NCBI GenBank assembly: GCA_016929065.1
Contig: JAFGJO010000038.1
Coordinates: 1-64,000 of the forward strand
Direction of reading: 5' to 3'
DNA: 64,000 nt
DNA from: Spirochaetales bacterium
GTDB taxonomy: Bacteria > Spirochaetota > Spirochaetia > SZUA-6 > RPPD01
Below, in pieces: positions 1 to 8,614 of this stretch. Under the pieces are notes generated by a model. That model searched no databases and was not told where the DNA came from. It saw only the letters and a list, made by a program, of their open reading frames with translations. The translations under genes and the position numbers were made by a program. The stretch's first letter is position 1, and the number at the start of each line of letters is the position of its first letter.

Positions 1-1942
1 CGCCGAAGGTAGTGAGCACGTTGCGCAGCTTTCCCGCCTGAAACGCCTGTTTTTTCTTTTCCGCGAAGGCGTTGGCCCAGAGGGAGAATGCTGAATTTTC
101 GGCGTTGAAGATTCGCAGTTTTGCTATTCCGGTGATGAGCTGTAAAATGATTCCCTGATTCCTGCCGTCAAGCTCGATAACGCGTCTTTCGCGGCGTACC
201 AGGAAGAAACTCACCCAGAAAACGAAGACAAGACCGGCGGCGAACAATCCGACGGCGACCCAGGCCATACGAGGACTAAAATAGAATAAAAGCCCCAGGT
301 TTATAAGGGAAAACAAACCTGCCATTACCGTGTTGACAACGATACCGGAGAGGGCCATCCGGATTGCGCTGATGCCCATGCTGCGTTCCGCCAGGTCACC
401 GGCACTGTACTTGCTGAAGAAGGGAACGGGTAGGCTCAGTAAACGATCCCACAGTGCCGCCTGAACGGAACTGTCCATTTTACTTTCCACCCGCAGAACC
501 GCAATCCCCCGTGTGATCTCGAATAGAAACGTCGCAAGTGCACCGATGACGAGAAGTGCTGCCAATTGAACGAGCTGTCCCGCCTGCGCCGCCGGAATAA
601 TGGTGTCGAAAAGCAGTGCCGTCATTCCCGGGACAAGCAGGCTTAAAAGCGCGCCGCACAGACCGACCAAAAAAACAGTTCCGATGTCACGGGCAGAGCC
701 ACGCATCCCGAGCCGGATGAGATCCCTGCCGCGCAGCGGCGTATTCGGAAAGGGACGATAGAAGACATGGGCGTGGCCGGCAAGTGATTCCGCTGTTTCT
801 TCGTCGATGGGTCTGGCACTACCCTCGACCGGGTCGAGCAGTTCGTATCGTCTCCTGGCAGAAGGTATCGCGGCCAATGTACGCTGGTCGGTTTCACGGA
901 AGACCAGAAGCGGACCGTTGTCCTGCTTCCACCAGTTCCCTTTCAAGGTGACCTGCCTGATGCGGAACGCGGAGGCGCGGCAAATTTCTTCCAGAGTTTC
1001 CGTTGCGTTCACCTCCGACTTGCCGGCCCAGGAGGATTGTATTTTGATACCGGACGCTTGTCCGACCATCCGGCAGGCTGCAAGAAGCGGTTCTCGCTTG
1101 TCAATTTCCGGGTCAACCAGCAGCCTCGGCGGGTTCAGGATAGAGGAAAGACGGGAAAACCCGCGCTTTAGCTTGGAAGCTTGCGCTTCTGTGCGAGATT
1201 CCATTTTTGCCTGATCGGCTATTGCTTCACGGCGCGTATTCGCTGTGGCGCAGGCGAGGATGTAGCTGCTGAAGGCCTGCAGCGCCGACAGGAGCTCTCC
1301 GTTCTCCAGGGATGGCCATTCTTCCTGGAAGCAAAGGTCGAGGTCTTCCGAAGCCGTGAGCCACGCTCCCCGGGTCAACGGGAATTGCCCTTTTCCCGTC
1401 GGTACGGAAAAATCCTCCTGACCCAAGAAAACGGCCTGGCCGGAATCAAGTTGAATCCAAACAGTCTTAAAACCCGGATGGACAGTGCCGCCTTTTGCTA
1501 TTGTCTCCCGGCCCCTTCCGCCCAGATCTTTTGAGTCCCTCGGCATAATCTCATGTTTTCCCACCGCAAGGGATGCGTTTCTGATCCAGCGCCGAAGGAG
1601 CCTTTGAATGTCGTCCGCCTTGCCGGGGTCGTTTGCGAGCCTGAGGAATTCCTCGGCATCCATTTCCCGCAGGACCGTGCCGAAGACGCCCGCTGCCAAC
1701 AAACCACGATCTCTTCCTCCTGTGGCATTGTCAACGCCCAGAAGAATATCCCCTTCGGGCACAGAGAAAAGGGGTTGGCGGCCGCCTGCCGGGCAACCGT
1801 TTATCAATCGTACTGAAAAAACATCCACATGTCCGCATTCCACAACCCAGATCTTGTCCTCTCGATCCAGGAGGAGAGGACTGTTCCCGGTGGACGTGCG
1901 AGTTGTTCCTGAATTCGCGATCAGGTCTGTGGTTTCACGCAT
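1..1942 (-). CDS. NHLP-type bacteriocin export ABC transporter, permease/ATPase (second ABC subunit), partial
   Basis: The reading frame is open from ATG at 1942 to the left window edge (647 codons, no stop), so the C-terminal ATPase lies outside. The first ~390 residues are soluble, with a cyclic-nucleotide-domain-like start (WVVECGHVDVFSV, about residues 32-44) and no C39 peptidase motif. Membrane segments follow from about residue 415 (GTVFLVGLCGALLSLLVPG), then an ABC exporter membrane core (VPFFSKYSAGDLAERS). A long non-peptidase N-domain plus exporter core is the layout of the second ABC protein in NHLM/NHLP peptide export systems. GAGGAAA lies just before the ATG, and the upstream gene stops 18 bases away, so this is gene 3 of one operon. 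The role as a peptide exporter is inferred from family and context. Confidence 0.82.
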   Translation of the reverse strand, partial: MRETTDLIANSGTTRTSTGNSPLLLDREDKIWVVECGHVDVFSVRLINGCPAGGRQPLFSVPEGDILLGVDNATGGRDRGLLAAGVFGTVLREMDAEEFLRLANDPGKADDIQRLLRRWIRNASLAVGKHEIMPRDSKDLGGRGRETIAKGGTVHPGFKTVWIQLDSGQAVFLGQEDFSVPTGKGQFPLTRGAWLTASEDLDLCFQEEWPSLENGELLSALQAFSSYILACATANTRREAIADQAKMESRTEAQASKLKRGFSRLSSILNPPRLLVDPEIDKREPLLAACRMVGQASGIKIQSSWAGKSEVNATETLEEICRASAFRIRQVTLKGNWWKQDNGPLLVFRETDQRTLAAIPSARRRYELLDPVEGSARPIDEETAESLAGHAHVFYRPFPNTPLRGRDLIRLGMRGSARDIGTVFLVGLCGALLSLLVPGMTALLFDTIIPAAQAGQLVQLAALLVIGALATFLFEITRGIAVLRVESKMDSSVQAALWDRLLSLPVPFFSKYSAGDLAERSMGISAIRMALSGIVVNTVMAGLFSLINLGLLFYFSPRMAWVAVGLFAAGLVFVFWVSFFLVRRERRVIELDGRNQGIILQLITGIAKLRIFNAENSAFSLWANAFAEKKKQAFQAGKLRNVLTTFG

Positions 1943-1960
1943 TGTATTTCCTCTGAACCT

Positions 1961-4159
1961 TTAGTGCACCTTGATCATTTCGGCGTAGAGCCCTGCCTTG
2001 TTCTGAAGCTCCTCATGAGTTCCCCGCTCCACCACCTCGCCTTTATCCAATACAATGATCTCTTCGCAATCACGGATGGTGGAAAGTCGATGGGCGATGA
2101 TGAGGCAGGTGCAGCCCCGCTTCCTCAGGTTGTCGTCTACGATTTTCTCTGTGTTTGGATCCAAAGCGCTCGTGGCTTCATCCATCACAAGGAGGGCGGG
2201 ATTATTGACAAGAGCCCTGGCAATCTCCAGCCGTTGACGTTGCCCTCCGCTGAAATTGCCTCCCGCTTCTCTTACGTTACTCTGATAGGCTCCGGGTCTC
2301 GCCGCGATGTCATCACTGATGCAGGCATCGTTGGCCGCTTCGGCCACATCGTTTTCCGGAATTGTTTCGTCCCACATGGTGATGTTATTCCTGACGCTGT
2401 CCTCGAAGAGGCAGCTGTCCTGATCCACCAGGGAAACGGAGTTCGCGAGGAGGGCCCGGGGAAGATCCCGGCGCGGTTTTCCATCAAAATGGATCAGCCC
2501 CTCCCAGGGCTCGTAAAGGCCGGCGATAAGTTTCGCTATCGTTGATTTCCCCGAACCGGAAATTCCGACAAGTGCGATACGTGCTCCGGGAGAGAGCTTG
2601 AGGTTGAAGTTCTTGATAAGAGGGGGAGCCAGACGGCTGTATCCAAACGTCACGTCGCGCAGTTCCAGCTCACCGGAGAGTTTCGATTTGGGCGCGTCCA
2701 CGTCGGTTGCGGCAACCCCCTCTTCCCGCCAGAAAGAGTCAGCGGATTTGTGCCGGAGCACGTCGTCCAATCGATTTATATTGGCTTTCGCTTCCTGGAG
2801 CTTCGAACCCATTGTCACAAGCTGGTTGACCGGTCCCATAAAGCTCGCCATTAAACTTTGCAAAGCCACCAACGTTCCCATGGTCATGTGCCCGCCGATC
2901 ACGCGTAACCCGCCCACGGCGAGAATGGCAGCTGTGGTGATTGCCGACAGGAAGGCGGGGACCGCGGCCAGAAACTGGGACGGCACGGACAGTTCCTGGC
3001 GTGCATTTTCGGCTTTGGCCTGAGAACCCGCCCACTGCTCGAAGAAATCACCCTCCATCCCGCCGGCCTTGAGGGTTTCTATCATTTGAAGCCCGTTCAT
3101 GGAAAGGGCAAGATTTTTGCCGATTTCCTGTTGGAGCCGTTGATTCATGACATCTCGTTTCTTGGAAACGAGTTTCAGGGCGATCAGGTTTAGGGCCGCG
3201 ATACCGACTCCGACCAGGGTCAGGACCACATCGTATGAGAGCATGACCACGGCATAGAACACTGCCATGACGAGGCTGAAGATCGTCGTCGCCAGTTTGC
3301 CGGACAAAAGTTTGGCGACGTCATCGTTCAATTTGACCCTGGTTCCGATTTCACCTGCCATGCGCTGAACAAAAAAATCCATGGGAAGGCGCACGAGGTG
3401 CCGGAAAAACCGTGCCGAACTTGAGGTAGCAAGCTTTACTTCAAGCTTCAAGAGGTGGGATTCCTGGAGCATTGTCAGTACGCCGCGAAAAACAGCGGTT
3501 ATTCCCATGGCCACGAGGAGCGGGGCAAGCCAGCCGTTCATTTGGGAGACCAGGAGATCGTCTACAAATATCTTGGAAAAGGCGGGCAGGATGAGTCCCG
3601 GGATAACAAGCAGGAGACCGGCCACCATCACATACGAGAGTGTTGTTCGGAGACCTGAGAAGCGATTGGCCAGCGAAGCGAGGAGGGATCTCCTCTCGCC
3701 GCCTTTCGTAAATTGAGGCGTCGTTTCGAAACTCAGGACAATTCCGGTGAATGACATATTGAATTCTTCCAACGATACGACGCGGGGTCCTGTTCCGGGA
3801 TCGTTGAGATACGCATGTCCTCTCCGTATGCCTTCCAGAACCACGAAATGGTTGAAATTCCAGAATATGATCATGGGAAGCGGGACTCCCTTCAGCTCCT
3901 CGGTATCCACGCTGAAGCCATGAGCCTCCAGCCCGTATTTGCGGGCCGCCTTCAACATATTGGAAGCCTTGCTTCCGTCCCTTGAAACCCCGCACTCGAC
4001 GCGCAGCTCCTCAAGCGGCACGATACGGCCGTGGTAGGCGAGGATCATGGCGAGGGACGCAGCGCCGCATTCCGCGGCCTCCATCTGGAGCACCGTCGGC
4101 GTCTTGACACGTTTTTGCTCCCACCGCGGTTTCTCCGACCGTTCCGTTGTACTGGCCAT
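1961..4159 (-). CDS. NHLP-type bacteriocin export ABC transporter with N-terminal C39 peptidase
   Basis: This 732-residue protein would cut leader peptides after a double glycine and pump the cargo across the inner membrane. The C39 peptidase occupies about residues 20-140, with catalytic Cys31 (QMEAAECGAASL), His104 (NFNHFVVLEG) and Asp120 (YLNDPGTG). Membrane helices span roughly 170-450. The ATPase shows Walker A (GISGSGKS), signature FSGGQRQ, Walker B (LLVMDEATSALD) and switch His (IAHRLSTI). I place the start at 4159, not further upstream: that ATG overlaps the stop of the upstream HlyD gene (TGATG), and the peptidase follows directly. All catalytic residues are present, so the enzyme looks intact. 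Its substrate is not visible in the window. Confidence 0.9.
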   Translation of the reverse strand: MASTTERSEKPRWEQKRVKTPTVLQMEAAECGAASLAMILAYHGRIVPLEELRVECGVSRDGSKASNMLKAARKYGLEAHGFSVDTEELKGVPLPMIIFWNFNHFVVLEGIRRGHAYLNDPGTGPRVVSLEEFNMSFTGIVLSFETTPQFTKGGERRSLLASLANRFSGLRTTLSYVMVAGLLLVIPGLILPAFSKIFVDDLLVSQMNGWLAPLLVAMGITAVFRGVLTMLQESHLLKLEVKLATSSSARFFRHLVRLPMDFFVQRMAGEIGTRVKLNDDVAKLLSGKLATTIFSLVMAVFYAVVMLSYDVVLTLVGVGIAALNLIALKLVSKKRDVMNQRLQQEIGKNLALSMNGLQMIETLKAGGMEGDFFEQWAGSQAKAENARQELSVPSQFLAAVPAFLSAITTAAILAVGGLRVIGGHMTMGTLVALQSLMASFMGPVNQLVTMGSKLQEAKANINRLDDVLRHKSADSFWREEGVAATDVDAPKSKLSGELELRDVTFGYSRLAPPLIKNFNLKLSPGARIALVGISGSGKSTIAKLIAGLYEPWEGLIHFDGKPRRDLPRALLANSVSLVDQDSCLFEDSVRNNITMWDETIPENDVAEAANDACISDDIAARPGAYQSNVREAGGNFSGGQRQRLEIARALVNNPALLVMDEATSALDPNTEKIVDDNLRKRGCTCLIIAHRLSTIRDCEEIIVLDKGEVVERGTHEELQNKAGLYAEMIKVH

Positions 4160-5160
4160 CACTCGATCCCCTCTGTACGTGCATTCGCCGAAGGAAAGAG
4201 CAGTTCGATCACCCGCTGTCGGGAGATTGTCACCGAGGTTAGGCACATCGTACCGGTCTGCAGTTTGATGGCCGGACCTTTGGAAGACGACCACTTATAC
4301 CCCGTCAGAGTCGTCGGATCCGGGATGAGATCCACGGTTACCTCGATCACGGGACCTTGCTGAGAGAGAGTCTGGACCAGCGATTCGTTCTGCAGCGTTT
4401 GCATCATACCCTCAAGCGAGGAGGGGTACGTGGAGACATGCGTGACAAGACCCTTGAGAAATCCGTATTGCGATTGCTCGACGCCAAGGGGTGAAACTTC
4501 CGCCGTCATTCCCTGCCTGATCGCCTCTCCCGTGCCGGCGGGGAAGTAGAGCACCGCCTGCAGACTGCCGATTTCGGTGCCTTCCAGTTCAATCCTCATC
4601 AGTGGTGTGCCCTTGACAACACTCGCTCCCGTCCTGACCATCAGCTCGAGGATTCGACCGGAAAAGGGGCTGGTAATTTTTGATGAAGCGGCATATTCAT
4701 TCTGGAGCGTCTGCAGCGAACGTTCGGCTTGTCGGATGCTTTCTTCAAGAGATCCTCGCTCCTGCTGGAGTGATGGATTCAGCCGATCAAGATCGGCGCG
4801 CATCCCGTCAAGAGATGTGGAAGCCTCTCGAATGCGGGATAGGATCTCAGGCTGATCCACTCTTGCCAGGGTGCGCCCTTTATCGATCATATCGCCGGGT
4901 TCGAAATAGATACCTTTCACCTCGCCTGCGCTGCTGGACACGATTTCGTGCACGCCGCCCGCACTCATCAACATCCCCTGGCCATCCACTTTAACCGGGA
5001 TGTACCCCAAAAAACCCCAGACAACCGCGCAGATAATAAGCCCGCCGATCACCAGCAAGGAGAGCCAGCCCTTGCGAGAAGCAATTTGCATAATAACATC
5101 CAGCTGCTCCGGTGAAGATTGCCGCTCCAGAGCTACCTTACGGAACATCTGTTCCTTCAT
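4159..5160 (-). CDS. NHLP bacteriocin system secretion adaptor (HlyD/membrane-fusion family)
   Basis: A 333-residue membrane-fusion protein linking the inner-membrane exporter to the periplasm or outer membrane. It has a short cytoplasmic N-terminus, one membrane helix (about residues 33-53), then a biotinyl-lipoyl-like and coiled-coil periplasmic part (KVDGQGMLMSAGG; GEVKGIYFEPGDMI). It is shorter than classical HlyD, as in NHLM systems. I prefer ATG 5160: GGAGG ends six bases before it, whereas the ATG at 5166 directly abuts GGAGG. It is the first gene of the operon, and a good promoter lies about 110 bases upstream. Confidence 0.85.
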   Translation of the reverse strand: MKEQMFRKVALERQSSPEQLDVIMQIASRKGWLSLLVIGGLIICAVVWGFLGYIPVKVDGQGMLMSAGGVHEIVSSSAGEVKGIYFEPGDMIDKGRTLARVDQPEILSRIREASTSLDGMRADLDRLNPSLQQERGSLEESIRQAERSLQTLQNEYAASSKITSPFSGRILELMVRTGASVVKGTPLMRIELEGTEIGSLQAVLYFPAGTGEAIRQGMTAEVSPLGVEQSQYGFLKGLVTHVSTYPSSLEGMMQTLQNESLVQTLSQQGPVIEVTVDLIPDPTTLTGYKWSSSKGPAIKLQTGTMCLTSVTISRQRVIELLFPSANARTEGIE

Positions 5161-5268
5161 GATCATCCTCCCTCATGACGGCGTTTTGACCTTCGACGAC
5201 GAACCGATAGAGAAGTGATAGACCATTATGACGATCTATTCCCGCACACCAATAGACTTTCGATTCAC

Positions 5269-5297
5269 ATTGTAACATGCGGGAATACCAATTTCAA
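5269..5297 (-). promoter_or_regulatory. Sigma-70-type promoter of the NHLP export operon
   Basis: On the minus strand, TTGAAA (5297-5292) and TACAAT (5274-5269) are separated by exactly 17 bases, close to the housekeeping consensus. Transcription would start near 5261 and give a leader of about 100 bases before the HlyD-like gene. No operator was recognised. Confidence 0.6.
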
Positions 5298-5445
5298 GGA
5301 GTTTATCTATTTCCATATAGCAACGTGTACAACGGTATTGTATCCATCCGATAGCGGTTTTACCTGCTCTGTCAATACATTTCATGAAAACTCATGAGAA
5401 GAATTCCTTTTTGAAAGCCCCGCACCACATTTGTATGTATTGGAA

Positions 5446-5475
5446 GAAATCTAAAAACTGAAGTTTTTAGATTTC
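5446..5475. repeat. Perfect inverted repeat 1 of 3 (14 bp arms, 2 nt loop)
   Basis: Arms GAAATCTAAAAACT (5446-5459) and its exact reverse complement (5462-5475) flank the loop GA. No T-run follows on either side, so it is not an ordinary intrinsic terminator. Confidence 0.85.
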
Positions 5476-5536
5476 CTATGATTACACTATGTGGCAGCAC
5501 TCTCTTGTAAGGCACAGAAATATACTCCATAGTTTC

Positions 5537-5569
5537 GCCCAGCACCAAATATCATATTTGGTGCTGGGC
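5537..5569. repeat. Perfect inverted repeat 2 of 3 (16 bp arms, 1 nt centre)
   Basis: Arms GCCCAGCACCAAATAT (5537-5552) and its exact reverse complement (5554-5569) surround a single C. The sequence is unrelated to the neighbouring inverted repeats, and there is no T-run. Confidence 0.88.
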
Positions 5570-5580
5570 ATTATGATCGG

Positions 5581-5613
5581 ATATACAGACAATTTGGAAA
5601 ATTGTCTGTATAT
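5581..5613. repeat. Perfect inverted repeat 3 of 3 (15 bp arms, 3 nt loop)
   Basis: Arms ATATACAGACAATTT (5581-5595) and its exact reverse complement (5599-5613) flank the loop GGA. It starts only 12 bases after inverted repeat 2. It is the same shape as the hairpins at 45141 and 56343 but has a different sequence. Confidence 0.88.
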
Positions 5614-5841
5614 GTATCATCCCAAAACCTCTATCATCCCAGACAGCAGAATGTCATTCAGAAGTTGTTTCACGACCGCTTTGCTTGTTTTGAGGCGGTG
5701 TATGAAGAGCAATACGCGGCTTCATGCGGAAAATATCGTTTGCCGGTAATCCAGCGGGCGGTGGAAGCTTTCAGGTTGTGGACCACCGGGATAACTGCAT
5801 TGCTCAAAAACTGCAACTTCCCAAAAAATCACATACTATAA
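5602..5841 (+). pseudogene. Probable remnant of an IS91-type transposase (N-terminal zinc-binding domain)
   Basis: The frame encodes HPRQQNVIQKLFHDRFACFE followed by AVYEEQYAASCGKYRLPVIQ and RAVEAF. This resembles the start of IS91-family transposases, where an F..VY.ERY..YG..R.VI..VV..FL block precedes CGDL..GFARIRC. Just after VEAF the expected CG motif is seen in another frame, and GITALLKNCNF then resembles the cysteine segment, which suggests frameshifts. The frame stops at 5841 and nothing recognisable follows, so only a fragment of about 80 codons survives. Family assignment is from motif memory and is tentative. Confidence 0.45.
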
Positions 5842-6146
5842 GGTGACAGGTGTGTCTTTCTCAGATTAGAGTTCGGGATTTTCAGGTTGATACACCGATT
5901 TCAGCATGCTATACTTGAAGCAGAAAGGATGATGGGTAAAGCAGAGTACATTTTATCGTTGACTCCGGCTGGGTACTGGGATGGGCGTTCAACGGCGAGC
6001 GGGGGGAAATTCCGACAATCGGAAATGATTTGTTATTCCTGACAAACGCTGCTTCCTGGCTGAGTCCTCCCACGCAATAAACTGCCGGCTGGAAGTTCGT
6101 GGTTCAGGATGATTTTTCGGATTTTTGAAAAAAATAAAAGAAAGAA

Positions 6147-6180
6147 ATTCTCACGCAGAGACCGCGCAGATCACGGAAAA
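6147..6180 (+). repeat. CGCAGAG-type dispersed repeat, copy A
   Basis: Reads TTCTCACGCAGAGACCGCGC then AGATCACGGAAAA. It matches the pattern shared by the copies at 6396, 19166, 19299 (inverted) and 49886: TTCTC.CG.AGA.CGCRGAGGA.GC.AAG with degenerate positions. Confidence 0.6.
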
Positions 6181-6395
6181 GGAGGAGCTGGGAGCGGCGT
6201 AATCTCTGTGTGAATCGAAAATGAAAAAGCTATTTTAAAATATCCGGTGAATATATTTTTTCTCTTTCATCGACAGAGTATCGTACATTAATTATGTAAA
6301 ATCAATATAATAAATTCAATTTGCATAAATAAAAAGGTTGTACTGATTTATAAAAAATCCGGGATAAGCTGGCGGTTATGCCGGAATAAGAAGAG

Positions 6396-6430
6396 AATTT
6401 CTCGCAGAGCCCGCGGAGGACGCAAGGGGG
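6396..6430 (+). repeat. CGCAGAG-type dispersed repeat, copy B
   Basis: Reads AATTTCTCGCAGAGCCCGCG then GAGGACGCAAGG. It is in the same orientation as copy A, 250 bases downstream, and close to the copy at 19166. Confidence 0.6.
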
Positions 6431-6629
6431 AAGAAAAGGGTGACTAAGCCCTGTTTTGGGCATGGATGCCCAACATCGATTGGTTTTATGGAAAGGCAAA
6501 AACCAGTTGAGGGAGCGTATCGTATTTTTATATAAAGTAATGATTCTGTCTTTAATTATTATTTTCTATGAAGCTCTCTTTTTTCTTGTCCTCTTGCACC
6601 CGACATAAAACCGGTGATATAGTAGGTTC

Positions 6630-7565
6630 TTGTTTACACGAACCCGTTTTCAGATACTCTCCATTCTCCTCATGTTTTCTGCGGTTTTCTACGGCTGCGG
6701 AAATGAGAATGCAGGCCAGCCGGATACCAGTCTGTTAACCGTCACGGATCTTGCCGGCAGAACTGTTTCATTCGCTGCATATCCGAAGCGCATCATTTCA
6801 CTTGCCCCCAGCAATACCGAAATCCTGTTTGCTCTCGGGGCAGGGCAGAACATTGTTGGCAGAACAAAATACTGTGATTTCCCGGCAGAAGCATTGTCCA
6901 TAACAAATATCGGAGATCTGGGGAATCCCGACAGGGAGCTTGTTTTGTCTTTAAATCCTGACTGTATTGTTGCAAGTTATAAAACACAGGCACAGCTCTT
7001 TGATTTTTTCTCACGGTATAATATCCCGGTCATTATTTCCGAGGCGACCTCATTCAATCAAATCGCCGAATCCATCAACCTGCTGGGGAATGCGACGAAT
7101 AAAAAGGACGCAGCAGAAAAAATAGTGCAGGGCTTGAAGGAGAAAACTGCAAAACTGGAAAAACAGCTGGAAGGAACTGTGCCGGTCCGCTGTTATTACG
7201 CAGTTTCATTCGGGAATTACGGCAACTGGACTGCCGGGAAGGGGAGTTTCCTGCATGACATAATCGAAAAAGCAGGCGGCGAGAATCTGGGTGCTGTCAT
7301 CGGCAAGCCCTGGGGGGAAATCAGTCCGGAGACGATCGTCTCCCTGAATCCGGATGTCGTCATCCTGGGAAAGTATTCCGGGCCCGTTGGCACGCTTGCC
7401 TCGTCTGCGGGGCTGAGGGAACTTGTTGCGGTTAAAAATAACCGCATCATAGTGGTGGATGATGACCTTGTCGGAAGGCCCGGGCCGCGAATCGTAGACG
7501 GGCTGCAGGAGCTGGCGGAAAAACTGCATCCGGATGTCTTTATTAAACGGGATGTTCAACCATGA
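6630..7565 (+). CDS. BtuF/FecB-type periplasmic substrate-binding lipoprotein
   Basis: A 311-residue ABC uptake binding protein of the Peripla_BP_2 family, which carries vitamin B12, haem or iron chelates. A hydrophobic signal ends in a spirochaete-like lipobox (FSAVFYGC), so the protein is probably lipid-anchored. Family marks include YPKRIISLAPSNTEILFALG, LNPDCIVAS and the second-lobe segment GKPWGEISPETIVSLNPDVV. The start is TTG at 6630, with AGTAGG just upstream; the next in-frame ATG would cut into the signal. Its stop overlaps the permease start by four bases (ATGA). The ligand cannot be told from sequence; no cobalamin riboswitch box was seen upstream. Confidence 0.85.
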   Translation: MFTRTRFQILSILLMFSAVFYGCGNENAGQPDTSLLTVTDLAGRTVSFAAYPKRIISLAPSNTEILFALGAGQNIVGRTKYCDFPAEALSITNIGDLGNPDRELVLSLNPDCIVASYKTQAQLFDFFSRYNIPVIISEATSFNQIAESINLLGNATNKKDAAEKIVQGLKEKTAKLEKQLEGTVPVRCYYAVSFGNYGNWTAGKGSFLHDIIEKAGGENLGAVIGKPWGEISPETIVSLNPDVVILGKYSGPVGTLASSAGLRELVAVKNNRIIVVDDDLVGRPGPRIVDGLQELAEKLHPDVFIKRDVQP

Positions 7566-8614
7566 ACCCGCATAAATTCAACATAGTGTTTCTTTTCTTT
7601 TGTTTGATGCTCATCGCTGTGTGTACGGCAAGCATCCTGATCGGAACAGGATTGTCTGTTCCCGATTCGATCCGCAGTATTGGGAAATCGCTATTTACTA
7701 TTAATATGTTTTCTGAAGCAAGCAGCCTCTCAGAGAGGGCAGGGGACATTATGAACACCCGCCTCGCCCGGATTGTCCTGGCCATGATCGGCGGGGCAGG
7801 ACTTGCGGTATCCGGAGCTATCCTTCAGTCGCTGCTGCGCAATTCTCTTGCAGACCCTTATTTTATCGGGGTCTCTGCAGGTGCATCGTTCGGGAGTGCC
7901 TTGATGTTTTTTCTTCCCATCGTGGGAATTACATTTGTGTTTCAGGGGGTGAGTGTCCTTGCGGCATTTCTGGGTGCGCTCGGTGCTGTCTTCGCCGCCC
8001 TTGTTCTTGCGCGATCGCGGCACCGGCTTGAATCAACCCATCTTATCCTTGCGGGGATTGCCATCAGCACCTTTTTGACCGCGATGGTTTCCGGCCTCAT
8101 GATTCTGCGGCCGAACCAGTATCAGCTCATCGTTTTCTGGACACTCGGCAGTTTTGCTGATGCAACATGGGAAAAGGTGCTCTGGACACTGGGCCCGGTA
8201 AGTGCGGGAATTGTCCTTGCTCTTGTTTTTGCCAGGGATCTGAATCTTATGCTCCTGGGAGAAGAAAAGGCGCAGAGCCTTGGACTGCCGGTCGAGAAAC
8301 GAAAAAAAATGCTTTTGGCAGTCAGCGCATTGATGGCGGCTTCGGTTGTCGCATCCGCCGGCATTATTGTGTTTGCCGGATTGATTATCCCGCATATTGC
8401 CCGGCTTTTGATTGGCAGCGACAACAGGAAAGTAATTCCCCTCTCTGCGGTGTTGGGCGCGGTGTTTCTGCTGGCAGCCGATACGCTCGCACGCAATCTG
8501 TTTGCGCCCGACCAGATCCCCATCAGCATTATCACCGCACTTGCGGGCGCCCCGTTTTTTATTTTCCTGCTTGTCCGTAAAAAAAATGACAGGACAAGGA
8601 AAGACCATTTATGA
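7562..8614 (+). CDS. BtuC/FecCD-type ABC uptake permease
   Basis: A 350-residue inner-membrane permease with about ten hydrophobic helices. FecCD-family marks include RIVLAMIGGAGLAVSGAILQ, the DPYFIGVSAGASFGSAL loop, LAGIAISTFLTAMVSG, GEEKAQSLGL (ATPase-coupling loop) and GLIIPHIARLLIGSDNRKVIP. Length matches the family. The gene overlaps both the binding-protein gene before it and the ATPase gene after it by four bases, so the three are translated as a unit. Substrate: B12, haem or ferric chelate. Confidence 0.92.
   Translation: MNPHKFNIVFLFFCLMLIAVCTASILIGTGLSVPDSIRSIGKSLFTINMFSEASSLSERAGDIMNTRLARIVLAMIGGAGLAVSGAILQSLLRNSLADPYFIGVSAGASFGSALMFFLPIVGITFVFQGVSVLAAFLGALGAVFAALVLARSRHRLESTHLILAGIAISTFLTAMVSGLMILRPNQYQLIVFWTLGSFADATWEKVLWTLGPVSAGIVLALVFARDLNLMLLGEEKAQSLGLPVEKRKKMLLAVSALMAASVVASAGIIVFAGLIIPHIARLLIGSDNRKVIPLSAVLGAVFLLAADTLARNLFAPDQIPISIITALAGAPFFIFLLVRKKNDRTRKDHL

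Larger units (their letters stand above)
5298..6629. other. Gene-poor scar between the NHLP export operon and the uptake operon
   Basis: About 1.3 kb with no convincing intact gene on either strand. It holds three perfect short-loop inverted repeats (5446-5613), a probable transposase remnant (5602-5841) and two CGCAGAG-type repeats (6147-6180, 6396-6430). The short frames here lack ribosome sites and family likeness. Base composition drops from GC-rich to AT-rich across it. It looks like the border of an acquired segment; that is inference. Confidence 0.55.

Noticed and set aside
5215..5397. Small plus-strand gene that could be a bacteriocin precursor
   Set aside because: No ribosome site, no double-glycine leader, and it overlaps the minus-strand promoter region of the export operon.
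5930..6043. Short plus-strand peptide frame in the scar region (MMGKAEYILS...)
   Set aside because: No clear ribosome site and no double-glycine leader; too short to call without comparison.
6100..6629. Cobalamin riboswitch upstream of the BtuF-like operon
   Set aside because: No B12 box (GCCACTG) or flanking aptamer core was found on the plus strand; only repeats and AT-rich sequence are present.
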